From Chenopodium formosanum (taxonomy: Eukaryota; Streptophyta; Magnoliopsida; Caryophyllales; Amaranthaceae), in contig CM044860.1 in assembly GCA_024500155.1 (NCBI GenBank), forward strand, positions 8,418,501-8,482,500: a stretch of 64,000 bases of DNA. The letters are read 5' to 3'. The position numbers were made by a program, and so were the translations under genes. This document shows positions 12,034 through 23,743 of the stretch, piece after piece (position 1 is the stretch's first letter; every line of letters starts with the position of its first letter). Below the pieces are notes generated by a model. The model searched no databases. It saw only the letters and a program-made list of their open reading frames with translations, and was not told the DNA's origin.

Positions 12034-12492
12034 CTCCCTCCGTTCCTTATTTATATTCCTGCTTTTTTTATTGAGTATTTCAAAATTACATTCTTACTTT
12101 TTTTTTTTAGTAAGTAAATTTTTATCAAATATCCCAAATTATCCCTATTTTTCTGTTTTGTAATTAATGCTTTTTTTATTTTTACACCCTTATTTTCTCA
12201 TTCTCACTCTTATTAATGCCTTTAAAAAATTCAGAATCCATGTGCATCACTTTAGATGAATATAATTGGTCCTTTTATTTTTCACCAAAAAATGTTATTG
12301 GTCCTTTTTCTTTTTAAAGGATTGATGACATGTACATCATTAAATATTATTCAATCTTTGTTTTATTCAAAGACATCAGTTAATGTCTTGTAATTCCTAT
12401 TGTACTTTGTTTTATTGTTCTTTGTTTTATTCCAAGTTTCTTAATTCCCGTGTAATTTTAGAAATAGGAATGTAAAAAAGGGACGGAGGGAG
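12034..12492. mobile_element. Stowaway MITE, 459 bp
   Basis: CTCCCTCCGTTCCTTATTTA at the left mirrors AAAAAGGGACGGAGGGAG at the right. TA target duplications lie at 12032-12033 and 12493-12494. These are the canonical Tc1/mariner-derived Stowaway termini. No coding capacity. Confidence 0.8.
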
Positions 12493-12494
12493 TA

Positions 12495-12578
12495 CTAGTT
12501 TTGTGTCCCGATAATATCCCATGCTCGCATTGTTATTGAATTTTATCCTAAAAATCTATCAAATTCTATTTAAGATAG
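12495..12578 (-). mobile_element. Helitron 3' end (minus), interrupted by a MULE
   Basis: Read on the minus strand, the sequence ends GCGAGCATGGGATATTATCG, then GGGACACAAAACTAG next to T, a typical Helitron CTAG terminus preceded by a degenerate hairpin. It is nearly the same as the terminus at 15655. The element continues rightward but is split at 12579 by a MULE. Its 5' TC end is not identified. Confidence 0.5.
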
Positions 12579-13164
12579 GGAAATTTTGCAAAAAAAAAAC
12601 CATCTTTATAAGACATTTTATGCAGAAACCACCCTATAATTTATTTTATTTTATTTTTACTTTTTGGTAATAACACACCTTAATCATTTTTTTTTTTTTT
12701 TTTTTTTGCAATGACACATCTTAATCAATTTTTTTTTGCAATGACACACATTTCGTCGGAAAAAGAGGATTTGACCTTATTTTTCGAAGTTGACCTGACC
12801 ACGTGCGAGTCACAAAACCTCTTAAAACCAATCTCCAACTACGCCAACCACCAGAATGCCACTGAAATCGCCTTACCCACCCCATCGAAATCGCCGTACC
12901 CACCCCACCACCACCGAAACCACTATCTCTGGTGGCGTTCTAGTGGGTGGTGTAGTTGAAGAGTGGTTTTAAGAGGTTACGTGCCTCGCACGTAGTCGGG
13001 TCGACATCAGGAAACAGGGTTAAACCCTCTTTTCTGGCCAAAGATGTGACATTGTAAAAAAATTTGATTAAGGTGTGTCATTGCAAAAAAAAACAAAATT
13101 TATAAGGTAGTTTTTGCAAAAAACTAATTATAAAAGGGTTTTTTTTTTTTTTGGCAGAATTTCC
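12579..13164. mobile_element. MULE-MITE with semi-palindromic core, 586 bp
   Basis: The ends GGAAATTTTGC and its inverse GGCAGAATTTCC are followed on each side by A- or T-runs and the mirrored AATGACACA/TGTGTCATTG motif. The flanks TTAAGATAG (12570-12578) and TTAAGATGA (13165-13173) are a 9-bp duplication with two mismatches. The GC-richer centre (about 12790-13000) shows imperfect inverted symmetry. The open frames inside are by-products of that core. Confidence 0.65.
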
Positions 13165-13443
13165 TTAAGATGATTAAATTAACTTTCTTATAAACATTTC
13201 TCCATTTATTTGTTGATTAATTTTATATTTTAATCAATTAAAATTTATGTAGTTCATGAATCTTATTTTTAAATAAAACAAAATTTTGTGATGTAAAAAT
13301 GATTGATGGATAAGATACTTAAATTTGTGATTTCAATCTCAGACGAATGAAAAAATTAATTTTCAAATTATTTGATTTTTTAATAAACTCAAGTGTTACT
13401 TAAATACATCAACAAACAACAAATTCCTTCAAAAAAAAAAATA

Positions 13444-13543
13444 CTTCCTCCGTTAACTATTAATTGCAACAAAAGGGTATTATTTGTGAGATATAAAATA
13501 AACATGTGTTGCAAATCTTGCAATTAATATTTAACGAAGGAAG
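13444..13543. mobile_element. 100-bp Stowaway-like MITE
   Basis: CTTCCTCCGTTAACTATTAA at the left mirrors TTAATATTTAACGAAGGAAG at the right, leaving an almost complete hairpin. TA precedes the left end; the right flank is AA. Confidence 0.65.
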
Positions 13544-13597
13544 AACTAACAAATATCGTATTTTTAATTCATCAACCCTTCTTGTGTGCACGTGACC

Positions 13598-13725
13598 GCT
13601 TGTAAAACAATAAATCCTATAACACTGAATGAGTAACTTTTATAATACTGACGAACTAACCCATATAATACTGATCGAGTAATCCTTATATCACTAAAGA
13701 AGTAACTAACCCCTATAATGACGGA
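13598..13725. repeat. Degenerate minisatellite, minus-oriented copy
   Basis: About five imperfect units of a 22-26 base motif read CCTATAACACTGAATGAGTA. This is the reverse complement of the TATAGGGGTTACTCAGTCAG-type motif tandemly repeated at 15843-16012 and 32330-32475. The three tracts are clearly related. Confidence 0.55.
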
Positions 13726-14039
13726 ATACATATAAAAATTTGTATTTTTTAATTAAATAAAAAAATAAAAAAAAAAGTATCATTAATAGAGATTTGATCA
13801 ATTTTTTACTTTTATTTTTTTTACATGTGCAGCAAACGTGCTTATATTTTGTAAATTAATAATTCGTAACAGTACATCATATTGTTAATAATCTTACAAT
13901 ATAAGTTGTCATTAATAAGTTGTGACACATTCACAACCAATGTATAACTTAAATAATTGATGAGGAACATGTAACACATATATCAGTCTCAGAAGATGAA
14001 CATGAATCATTAAGATCAAGATTATAGAAAGATTATAAA

Positions 14040-17000
14040 CTATGTATATTTCCTTGCCACAAGGCAAAGTGGATTTTTCTTGTGCATAGTTACACCAGGC
14101 AGTGTATCAGTGTCAATATCTTCCATTTTCATACCATCAGGTAATTCCCAGTCAAATGAGAATAATAAGTTGGCTAGTGCTAGCTCAAAGTTTGCAACAC
14201 CAAGAAGCATTCCAGGACACATTTTTCTTCCAGCACCAAAAGGAATAAACTCGAAATCCTGCCCTTTATAATCGATTGAACTTCCCATAAACCTCTCGGG
14301 CATGAATACTTCCGGGTCCTTCCAATATTCAGGATCTCTTCCGATAGTCCATACATTTACAAAGACGAGGGTCTTTGGTAGTATATCGTACCCTTCTATA
14401 GTGCATTTTTCGAGCGTTTCCCTGACTATTAGCACTGGAGCTGCTGGATGGAACCTTAACGTTTCTTTGATCACGGCTTTGAAATACTCGAGCTTTGGCA
14501 GATCATCTGCTGATGCATAACCCTTGTTGCCTGCTAAACCTCTAAGCTCTTTTTGTACTTTCTTCATCGCGGTTGGGTTCTTAATTAGTTCTGTCATAGC
14601 CCAAACTACCATGGCTGCGCTTGTATCTGTTCCTGCTACAAACATGTTCTGTGAAACATAAATTCAGAACCATTTAATTTAAAAACAATTTATTACAAAG
14701 ATTAAATTTGTAAGACAGGAACTTAATTAATTACCATAAGAACTCCTTTAATGTGGTCTAAAGTCAGATCAAAAGTAAAGGCACGCTCTTTTCTAAGGTG
14801 TAGCAAAACATCAATGATGTCCTCTGTCTCAGATACAGGGCGATTCGGGTCAAGATGGTCGTAAATAATTTCATCATAAAACACATCCAAATCTTTGAAC
14901 GTCTTCTCAAGCCTTGAAGATTGTCCGGTTAGCTTATCGAGCCAGCCGATGGAAGGGAAATAATCCGTAAAGAAGAAGGCTGTAAACATGGCCTGAGCAT
15001 CATTCAGAAGGTTGTGAAATCTGCTTCTGTTGGACCCTTCATTTTCACCGTACCTGTGACACATTTGAATCAAACTATAAGGTACTTTGTTCAACTTTTT
15101 CCTTTTTGTGTTCATGCTTTGCAATTTTTTTGTGTGTGCTCCACGTATTATTTTGCATAGCCAAATTTTAATCTAAGCTATTAGGGATGTTGAATGAGAT
15201 AAAAGCATTCCACTTTAATTCCCCTGATCTAAACTTAATTTGTTTAAAAATTGCTCCTAGTTTATAATACATGTCTAAAAAAGGTGTAGAGTCTAGACAC
15301 TCTACTATTTTAAAAGTATTACTCCTTCGGTCCTTCCATCCCTTTATTTTTGCCTCATTGCCATTTTTTGGGTCAAACTTTAAAAACTTTTACTATAAAT
15401 TACCGTTAATCTATAAAAGATAATATAGTCATGAGTGGTCTTGTTAGATTCGTCTCATTGCATATTTTATTAATATCACATTTTCATAATTTTTACATGT
15501 ATGTAAATAAAGTTATAGACGTTTTAAGAAATGTCTTGGAGACTGTGCATAGTCAAATGGGGAAAAAATTTAGGGACAGAGGGAGTACTTTTGATTTTGT
15601 ATATCTATTGTATTATTTTATTATATCCTTTATATTCTTTTGTTTTATCCCATACTAGTTTTGTGCCCCCGGCAATGCTCGGGTTATTTATTGATTTTAA
15701 GATAATTTTTTAAAATCTATATGCCAAATTAATACAAACATTGTTATATAAAAGATGTATATCCTTTTTTGTTAAGGATATATTTTGACATAAGATACCA
15801 TTGATTGAAAGGTGTTTTTTCTGTGTGACTGGCCACAACATGTAGTCGGAGTTACTTGTAGGGGTTACTTATTCAGAGGCTACTCAGTCAATCAGGGTTT
15901 ACTTTTTTTACATGGGTTACTTATTCAGGGGTTATTCAGTCATTTAGAAATTACTTATAGGGGTTAATCGGTCGGTCATGGGTTACTTACAAAGGTTACT
16001 TATAAGTAACCCTTGGTGTGGCTAACCACACATAAAAATTTGTGTTAATCTATATAATAGCACAATATAATATACACTCTATATGAGAAAACTATTTATG
16101 TAATTCAAATTTTTTACTCATAAAATAATAATCACTTGACAATCAAACTTGTTAATAAATTCAAAAAAAAAAATAGTACTTCTACTCATAAAACTGTGTG
16201 TGGGAGGGATTAAAAGAATATATCCTTAAAATTTGTTAAACAATAGTAGCATGGTCATAGCAATTAAAAGAAATCGATTTGGAGTTGCACTTATTTTAAT
16301 GTTATTGGTTGATATTTTTATGATAAGCTGGGATTATAATGTATATAAGAAATGTTGGATTTTTTAAAAGTATAAAAGTTAAAAAGCATATTAAATTATA
16401 TTAAAGATCGTAAATAGGTTTCTTAAATTTTGAAAATTTTATTATGCAAACTATAACTATAGTTGTAACATGAAAATGTACAATCAATTGTATTCTAATT
16501 AATCTAGTGCACTTTGTATTAGACCTATTATTTCAATCAAATTACATTTTAAGTCACAAACAACACTTGTAATTTATATTTAATGTGGTGGTTTAGGCAG
16601 AACTTTCTAAGGTTACCCTTTTAGGCGAACAAAAACATTACAGGTCTTTGAGCCTAGGCATAACTCTCAAAAGGGAAGAAGAGAAAGCACATACTAGTAT
16701 ATAGGTAATAGGTGAACCTACATGCGAGTGTGCGACCATATAGGTTTACTATTCAGTTGCGATGATCTTTGAATTCTTGAATTATAAGTTGCTAATTGAG
16801 TCCAAGGGGTGCCTTAATCATACAAAACAGAGGAAACATATACCCTAAAAAGCACAATTTATATTACTGTTGCATGATATTTGAATTCACATCTTAAAGG
16901 TGATATATACTCCTTAAATTCAGTTGTTGTCTTGAGTTAGTTGGGAGCTAGTCTCCTTTTTGGATCGTTGTAAAAATAATAATAATTAAAAAAATAGTCC

Positions 17001-19044
17001 TTAAATTTATAAAAATAATTTTTGAAATTTATAATTTAGTTTATACATATAAAATATTGGAATTTTATCAAAAATTAAACTCTAAACCAACAATTTTATC
17101 CTAGAAACTTATTCAATTTTTGTTGAAAATAAAATTGTAAATTATTTTATCTAAAAAAATTTATCTAAATCCATCCAACATGTTTAAAATTATCCTACGT
17201 GTCATATATTAATAATTAATAGATGCCTACGTGGCGCGACACTTGGCGAAAAGTTGAAATGCCAAGTGTCGCTATCTCGTGACCTAGCTAAAAGTTTAGC
17301 TTTATATATTAATTGTTATTATTATATTATGTAGTTCTTCTATGTTTTTGTAATATTTGTTAATCTTTTATCAGGGACACATAAATTTTTGTTTTAACAT
17401 ATACAAAGCATTATTCTTAAATTAATTTTAGCGTATTTTTAATTGTTATAATATTAATATTGTATACAGTATTATTTATTAATTTTACATTATGGGCATC
17501 ACCATACCGAGCATTTAATATTCCACTTTGAAAGGAGGGGTGGATGAGATTCAAAGGTTAAAGCCCAAGATTGGTTTATATACTCTATCACATACTCATA
17601 TATTATAATAACAAAATTAAAATATAAACCATTATATATTATTAATATTAATAAAGATCATAATAACATATTGTAATGAATATTATTTAAATTTAAATTG
17701 CATGATTCAAAGACAAATTTTGAAAAATGAAATTTTGAATTTCGAAAATGAAATCATACATTATAGTTGTAATCTGGTAATATAATTTAGAGAGAGATTA
17801 TTTCTGAGAAACTGTTTTTTTTTAAAAAATAAAAATAAAAATAAACATTAAATATGAGGTAAAAAATATACATAGTAGTAATTATATTTTAATTATTTAA
17901 AATAGACACTAAAAAATTATCGTATTCATTATATTTTAATAATATGTCTTTATCATTTTAGATATACATTTTTTTTTTGAAAGAGATTAGATATACATTG
18001 CTTACAATTCTGTAATATTCTCTTTTTTTATTTTTTTTAGAACAGATGTATCATGCTCATGATACATCCACCTATACGAACTAGACAATATTTTGAGTGG
18101 TTCAGAGTTACTTCGTAATTGATAATAAGACGTAGGGGTTTCTTTATCATAGATTCATAGTTAATGGGAATGATGATTGAGTGGATCATTAATTTATATA
18201 ATGTGTAAATGAGAATTTTTTTTTGTCCTTAGAAATTATTGCCAAAGAAGATTCAACATTTTATTACTTGTTTGTATACATAGTCAAACATCGTATATGA
18301 ATATTGCAAAACAGAGAATATTCCACTTAATTTGCAAAACAGAGGAGTAACTGCAGTACTAGTTATGTAAGCTTAATTTAGTCGTAGTAGACATAATGAT
18401 CATTCTTAGTACTACGGTTTAACAAAATTTAAATCAGGTCATAATTACAAATAGTAATTCACTAATACATACCTCTTGCCAAAGGCAATTCTGCAAATAT
18501 TAGAGCTTGCAAAACTCATTAACAACTCGCTCAAGTTAATAGTTTCTAAACCAGAAGACGAAGAAATTTGAGTAGAAATCTTGTTTACCATCCTCAAGAC
18601 TTCTTCTTGTCGAATCGGAGTAAAAGAATCCACTCTTTTAGAACTAAAGAGATGAACAACACATATTTTCTTTATTTCTCTGAAGTATCTAAAGCTTTGG
18701 GCAAAAGTTATGTCTAGCCCTTTATAACTTAGTCTTTGTGTTGCTATCGTTGATGGACGGTAACAAAAGTTAAGATCCTGTGTATGAAGGACCTCTTTCG
18801 CCGTCTTGGCTGATTGAACCACTACAGCTGGTGTACTTCCAAATCGTGCAGTCAAGATTGGACCGTAAATCTTTGCTAACTTAGCAAAATAGATATGAGG
18901 TTTTGAAGGGTTGAATTGGTGCAAGTTTCCGATAATAGGAAGCCCTTTAGGTCCAGGAGGAGGATTAAATGGTTCATTCTTCCTTCGTTTTCTAACAAGG
19001 TAGATAAGACCGATTGTTGCTAGGAAGATAAGTAGTACTATCAT
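14040..19044 (-). CDS. P450 unit D: CYP71-clan (CYP83-like) monooxygenase
   Basis: Exons 19044-18473, 15053-14735 and 14648-14040 join in frame to 499 aa. Splice phases match unit C. Intron 1 is 3.4 kb, expanded by a Stowaway MITE, a Helitron end, a minisatellite and AT-rich DNA; intron 2 is 86 bp. Motifs: short N-anchor, RKRRKNEPF linker, PPPGPKG hinge, C-helix YFREIKKIC, AGTDTS I-helix, ETLR, PERF and heme loop PFGAGRKMCPG with Cys441. Protein sequence is very close to unit C, especially in exons 2 and 3, so C and D are recent duplicates. A 4-serine run in exon 1 (QISSSSGLET) makes it longer than its sisters there. The exon 1 assignment rests on frame, phase and orientation. The competing exon 1 of unit E is frameshifted and further away. 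Confidence 0.82.
15322..15585. mobile_element. Stowaway MITE in intron 1 of unit D
   Basis: The left end CTCCTTCGGTCC and the right end GGGACAGAGGGAG are inverse, flanked by TA (15320-15321 and 15586-15587). The interior has the CATATTTTATTAATATCACA stretch common in plant Stowaway families. Confidence 0.7.
15655..15705 (-). mobile_element. Helitron 3' end (minus) in intron 1 of unit D
   Basis: On the minus strand the sequence ends CCCGAGCATTGCCGGGGGCA, then CAAAACTAG next to a T. The short GC hairpin followed by CTAG is the Helitron 3' signature. The element extends rightward over the minisatellite at 15843-16012; its 5' TC end is not resolved. Confidence 0.55.
15843..16012. repeat. Degenerate minisatellite (plus copy)
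   Basis: About six imperfect units are built on GGGGTTACTTATTCAG, with the variant ATCAGGGTTACTTTTTT. It is bounded by GTGACTGGCCACAACATG on the left and TGTGGCTAACCACAC on the right. The same repeat and a similar right boundary recur at 32330-32530. Confidence 0.6.
17236..17272. repeat. Perfect 12-bp stem hairpin
   Basis: GCGACACTTGGC (17236-17247) and GCCAAGTGTCGC (17261-17272) are perfect inverse copies around a 13-base loop. They form a GC-rich island in very AT-rich intron DNA. It may be the core of a degraded transposable element. Confidence 0.6.
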
Positions 19045-19302
19045 GTTATATGGATTTCAATGGTTTTGGCTTATGGTACGGTTTTAAGGTTTTTCTTGCA
19101 ACTACCTATGCGGCTATGCAACACTCCGTACTATCTATGTATTTTAAATAGCAAATTAATGATTCAGTTCTTATCACTTGACCCATCTCAAGTCTTTCGG
19201 TTAAGTTGGCAATTCTTGGTCCATGATGAAGGTTTTGTAAGTCTCTCTTGGTTTTACCGGCTCTGAAGTCAATGGTGTTATGCAATTGGTGGTCTTCATC
19301 AC

Positions 19303-19388
19303 AAATCCATATCTTGGTCCTCATCCACGTTACACAAGGTTGCTTAAATCCATATCTTGGTCCTCATCCACGTTACACAAGGTTGCTT
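19303..19388. repeat. Perfect 43-bp tandem duplication
   Basis: The unit beginning AAATCCATATCTTGGTCCTC occurs at 19303-19345 and again immediately at 19346-19388 without a mismatch. This indicates a recent slippage or unequal exchange event, about 260 bp upstream of the unit D start. Confidence 0.9.
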
Positions 19389-19710
19389 GTTTGATGTTAG
19401 TGTGTTTAGTTTGGTGTGTTAGCTTGTTTTTAGTTACTTTTAGGCTTTTAGCTCTCTTAGGTATAATTTGCTCTTTATATATGAAATTCTCATTGTCCGA
19501 AAAAAATAGCAGATTAATTAGTAGTCCATTGATTTATATTAATTTCTAAGAGATCGACCGTTTGGACAATGACCGGTATGATAGGTGATAATTAATTAGT
19601 AGTCTGTATGGGTTTTTTTTTATTATTATTGATATAAGCCTAAATGGATTAATGATTTTTTTTTGTTTGGTACTGTAGTTGTATAATGTGATAAAAATAT
19701 AAATTGAATG

Positions 19711-19713
<3 letters not shown>

Positions 19714-19758
<45 letters not shown>
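19714..19758. repeat. (AT)n microsatellite, about 45 bp
   Basis: An uninterrupted AT dinucleotide run with no other content. Confidence 0.95.
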
Positions 19759-19760
<2 letters not shown>

Positions 19761-20199
19761 AAACGTGTCCAGAAAATATTTCGATAAATAATTAATAGTA
19801 TGTTTATTACTAATATGTTAAAAAAAAATTATAAACATTGATATTAAAGTAGTAAATTGAGAAGAATTTATAATCAATTTTTTTTGTGATTATTAATTAG
19901 ATAAAATTCAATTTTTTGCTTGGTCATTGGTAATTATTGTTATTTAAATTAAAAGTTACATTATGATATTGTAATAATCTTGTTTTATTCACTATCATCC
20001 TCAATCCTCAATTCCTCATACTTCTATTCTATAAATTTTCACAGTACGAAACACCATTTTAAATGTAATTATCGTCATTTTAAAAAAAATAGCATAAAAA
20101 AGTCGGGATACAAGTACTTTTTTTTAAATATTATACCCTAACAAATTTACAAAGTATTGTATATATTATTTGAGGACTTAGGGTCAATGACATGCATAA

Positions 20200-20346
20200 T
20201 TTTTTTTTTTTTTTTTAGCCAAAAACTACGAGAGAGGGCCACCCATCATATCACAAGAATGGAGAGCTGTGAGGAGTCGAACTCCCATTACTTTGGGGGG
20301 CGGGTGGAATGGAGGGATTAACCATCCCTCCATATCCTCACTCTTC
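20200..20346 (-). mobile_element. tRNA-derived SINE with target duplication
   Basis: Read on the minus strand the element has an A-box-like GGATGGTTAATCCC and a B-box-like GGGAGTTCGACTCCTC, then a tail into poly-A (poly-T at 20200-20216). A 13-bp duplication flanks it: ATGACATGCATAA (20187-20199) and ATGACATGCACAA (20347-20359), one mismatch. It belongs to a different family from the SINE at 23958. Confidence 0.75.
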
Positions 20347-21050
20347 ATGACATGCACAACATTGAATTAGAGAGTTGATGATGAATCTGACAAACATAGA
20401 CATATTATAAGATTACCAAATTGCCCTTATTTATTTTAATTATTAGTACTCCCTTAGTCTCACATTATAGTTCATGTTTTCTATTTTAAAAATCCAAAAT
20501 TTTGTTCCTATTTCCATTTTTAGATGGTATGTAAGATCATTATAGCTTTTTTTTTTTTTTTTTGAAAAAAAAAAAAACATTATTCATTGATTTTAAATTA
20601 CCCTTGAACTTTACACCTGCCTTATACTTTTTTTCATTTTCACTCTTTAACTTTTGTCTATAATTGTATTTTTCACTTTTTTTTAATGAAGTTCATCTAT
20701 TTTCTCCTCCCATTTCTATCTTAAAAAAACACAAACAGAAACTACAAACCGAGACTGAGGATTTTTTATTTTTTTTTTTTTGTTTTTTTGTTTTTTGTGT
20801 GTGTGAGTGAGACACTTCTCTTTTTAACCAAATTCCACGTGACTACATTTTGGCTCAAGTATATATCATCATGGTTAGTCAAAATTTAACGCATACTATA
20901 TTATTCCACTTAATTTGAAAAACAGAGGAGTAAGTACCCTAATATATGGTTATGTAAACTTAGTTTAGTCGTAGTAGACATGATGATTCTGTACAGTTCA
21001 ACAAATTTCAAATCAAAAGGACATTACTAATTATAAGCAATAATACATAC

Positions 21051-21617
21051 CTCTTGCCAAAAGCAATTCTGCAAATATTGGAGCTTGAAAAACTCATTAA
21101 CAACTCGCTCAAGTTAACAGTTTCTAAACCTGAAGAAATTTGTGTAGAAATCATGTTTACCATCCTCATGGCTTCTTCTTGTCGAATCGGAGTAAAAGAT
21201 TCCACTCTTTTCGAACTAAGAAGATGTACAACACATATTTTCTTTATTTCTCTGAAGTATCCATAACTTTGGGCAAAAGCTAAGTCTAACCCTTTATAAC
21301 TTAGTCTTTGTGTTGCGATCAATGATGGGCGGTAACAAAAGTTAAGATCCTGTGTATGAAGGACCTCTTTCGCCGTCTTGGCTGATTGAACCACCACAGC
21401 TGGTGCACTTCCAAATCGTGTAGTCAAGATTGGACCGTAAATCTTTGCTAACTTAGCAAGGTAGATGTGAGGTTTTGAAGGGTCGAACTGGTGTAAGTTT
21501 CCGATAATAGGAAGCCCTTTAGGTCCCGGAGGAGGATTAAATGATTCATTCTTTCCTATTCTTTCGAAGAAGAAAGATAAGAGAGATTGTTGCTAGGAAA
21601 ATGAGTAGTAGTATCAT
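21051..21617 (-). pseudogene. P450 unit E: orphan, frameshifted exon 1
   Basis: From the ATG at 21617 the frame encodes an anchor closely matching units C and D, then breaks within the basic linker. An extra G after the GGAAA codon pair turns KNE into a TGA stop at about 21548-21546. The original frame resumes and runs intact through hinge, C-helix (YGYFREIKKICV) and FGKR to a normal donor after position 21051. No exon 2 or 3 lies between here and unit D, so this is a stand-alone duplicate of a first exon. Its closest relative by eye is unit C. It could only be expressed as an alternative first exon of unit D, and the frameshift would block that product. Confidence 0.85.
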
Positions 21618-22324
21618 GCTATAGGAATGATATGATTCCCTTGGTTTTTGGCTTAGGGTGTATTATGTAATATGTACTCTGTAGACTGTAGTAGCAGAAA
21701 AGTAAAGGTACGCCAAATTAAGAATAGTCTTCTTCTAACATTGTAATTTAACTCATTAAATTAACTTTAAAAGATAATCTATTATATTAGAGTTACATGA
21801 CAACACACCTGACCCGACCCAATTCGAAAGATATGCGATTCATATTTTAATTCGACAAAATATTTTAGTATGAATCAACTATAAAAATTGACTTGACTCG
21901 ACCCTCACTAAACCCGAAGCCAATTCAAACATCTAAATTGACATCTCTAGGTATGTTATTATGAAATGTAGCATATGACTTTTTATTTTTATTATTGTTA
22001 TTTATTCGTATAAGTTTAGATTTTTTTAACGTGTTGATGTTTTAGTCAACAAATTCAAAAATAATCATAAGAGGACAAAGATGGGTTTTATTTTGTTAAT
22101 TTAATTTATAAACATACTTAATTAGCCGTTTAATTTGAATTTTTATGAATCGAGATGTACGTCCCACATAATTATATACAGTAAATAAATAGTGTAGTAA
22201 TCATTGCTTAGCTGTATTTTATTGAATTATTTCAGCTTATAGAGAGTGTAATTGAAATTTTGTTCAACAATAGCGACCGACGACCGAGCAAAAACCAATA
22301 ATATTTCAAGATAGTGTGTAGTTG

Positions 22325-23743
22325 TGATATACATGTTTTATACCATATTTTACCCTCATTCTATAGCTATTTTTGTATGGTTTTTGAACTGTACGGAGCT
22401 ATTTCTCACTAACATTCTCTTCTCTAGTGTGGCTTGGTCTATTTAATTGATTGTAGGCACATGAAGATTTCCGGATGATTTGAACTTGTTTTGAATAGCC
22501 ACGAGAACTTATTAAGATAGAGGAGCGTTTTTCCCGTGTCCGCCCTGGCAGGGCAACATTGTCCTGGCAGCCAGGGCGAAGGAAGGAAAAGAGAAGAACA
22601 TTGTGGAAGAGATGGAGAGTTCGACTCCCTATCGCCCGGGCCGGGCAGCATTGCCCTGGCAGACCGGGCGGACAAATCTTGGCACGAGAAGGGTCACTTG
22701 AAGAAGCCGCAACTTAATTTTGCTTCTCGCGCCCGACCGGGCAGCATTGCCCTGGCTGCCCAGGCAAAGTGTCGGCGACCTATTTTTCCTACTTTTTTCG
22801 GGATTTATTATTTTGGGGGTTATAAATACCTCTTGTAAACCTCGATTAAGCAACTTAGTTATTATTTTCCAGCTTTAAAACCTTCATTAGAACCCTAATA
22901 CTCTCTCTAGATCTAGATTAAATTGCATTTTCAAGTTTTGATCTTTGTTCATCAACCATTGGTACTTTTCTTCATTCAAGTAATTGGTATTCATCTTTAC
23001 TTCTTCTTTTATTTTTATTTGTTTATTAATCATGTTTTCTTCATTGAATATTGTTTTTGCTTTCGTTAATATGTGTGAGTAGTTTCCTTATTCCAAGATC
23101 TAGCGGAACCCGAATATGATTGATGCATGATTTAATTCTTTCTAATGATAATTGCAATTGGTATGCTTAATTGATTGTGCTCATGCCAATACTAGATTAG
23201 GGATAATTGGTATTGTTATTAATCCATTGTTTTAATCGCAACGAGAGTTGGGTTTTGACGGGTTGAATAAATCAATTAAGGGTTTGAAGTTCATCACGGA
23301 AGTAGTTGAATGGATGATTAGGAAGTTAGGGTAATGTGTTCAAAATCTTTAATTTACATGATTCCACGGAAGTGGGCTTGATTGTGATTAGGGAAGCCAT
23401 TGATAACTCGGAAGAGACCATTGTATTCAGGGATTACTTTTCCTCTTTAATCAATTGAATTATTTGTTAGGGGTAGAACGACTATTGCATTAATCGTATT
23501 CATGGTGATGCTTGATCTTGGATGTTTTTAGCATTGATTTGTCATATTGCTTAGATTTAATCGTTTTAATTAGTTCTTTAGTTATTGATTCTCACTTATT
23601 TGATTTGTTTACTTGCTTAGTATTTGCTTGAGTCTATTTAATTAGTTGAATCGTAGTCTCTTGGGATCCGACCCTTGCTTGCCTGTCTACATAGTAGTGG
23701 TCTAGTTAGGTTTATTTTTGTTAGGTACGTGACACGCCTATCA
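22325..23743 (+). mobile_element. Solo LTR, 1.42 kb, of an LTR retrotransposon
   Basis: The element starts TGATATACATG and ends CACGCCTATCA, so it has TG...CA ends with a 5-bp TGATA/TATCA inverse. Perfect 5-bp target duplications AGTTG flank it (22320-22324, 23744-23748). A TATA box TATAAATA lies at about 22821, fitting a U3-R boundary. There is no internal region, primer site or second LTR, so it is a solo LTR left by LTR-LTR recombination. The TTGGGATCCGACCCTTG and ACACGCCTATCA endings resemble plant Ty3/gypsy LTRs, but the family cannot be fixed without coding domains. Confidence 0.85.
22541..22766. repeat. Three spaced GC-rich palindromic repeats inside the LTR
   Basis: Units at 22541-22578, 22633-22671 and 22730-22766 share GGGCAGCATTGCCCTGG inside CGCCC...GGGCG arms. 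Each unit is about 38 bp and the spacing is 92 and 97 bp. They are much richer in GC than the surrounding DNA and lie in the U3 part just upstream of the LTR TATA box. Confidence 0.75.

Larger units (their letters stand above)
19045..21050. other. Spacer between P450 exon 1 of unit D and orphan exon E
   Basis: Neither exon 2 nor exon 3 sequence is found here. The stretch holds a TATA-like TATTTAAAA (minus, about 19141-19149) for unit D, a 43-bp tandem duplication, an AT microsatellite, a SINE, and part of a Stowaway-like left end near 20450. Confidence 0.55.

Noticed and set aside
12711..12959. Overlapping open frames on both strands
   Set aside because: They fall in the semi-palindromic core of a MULE-MITE and look like low-complexity by-products.
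15843..16012. CRISPR-like array
   Set aside because: Units are degenerate with no unique spacers, and the DNA is from a plant nucleus; it is a minisatellite.
22325..23743. Complete LTR retrotransposon
   Set aside because: No second LTR, primer site, or gag-pol sequence is adjacent; perfect target duplication directly bounds the single LTR.
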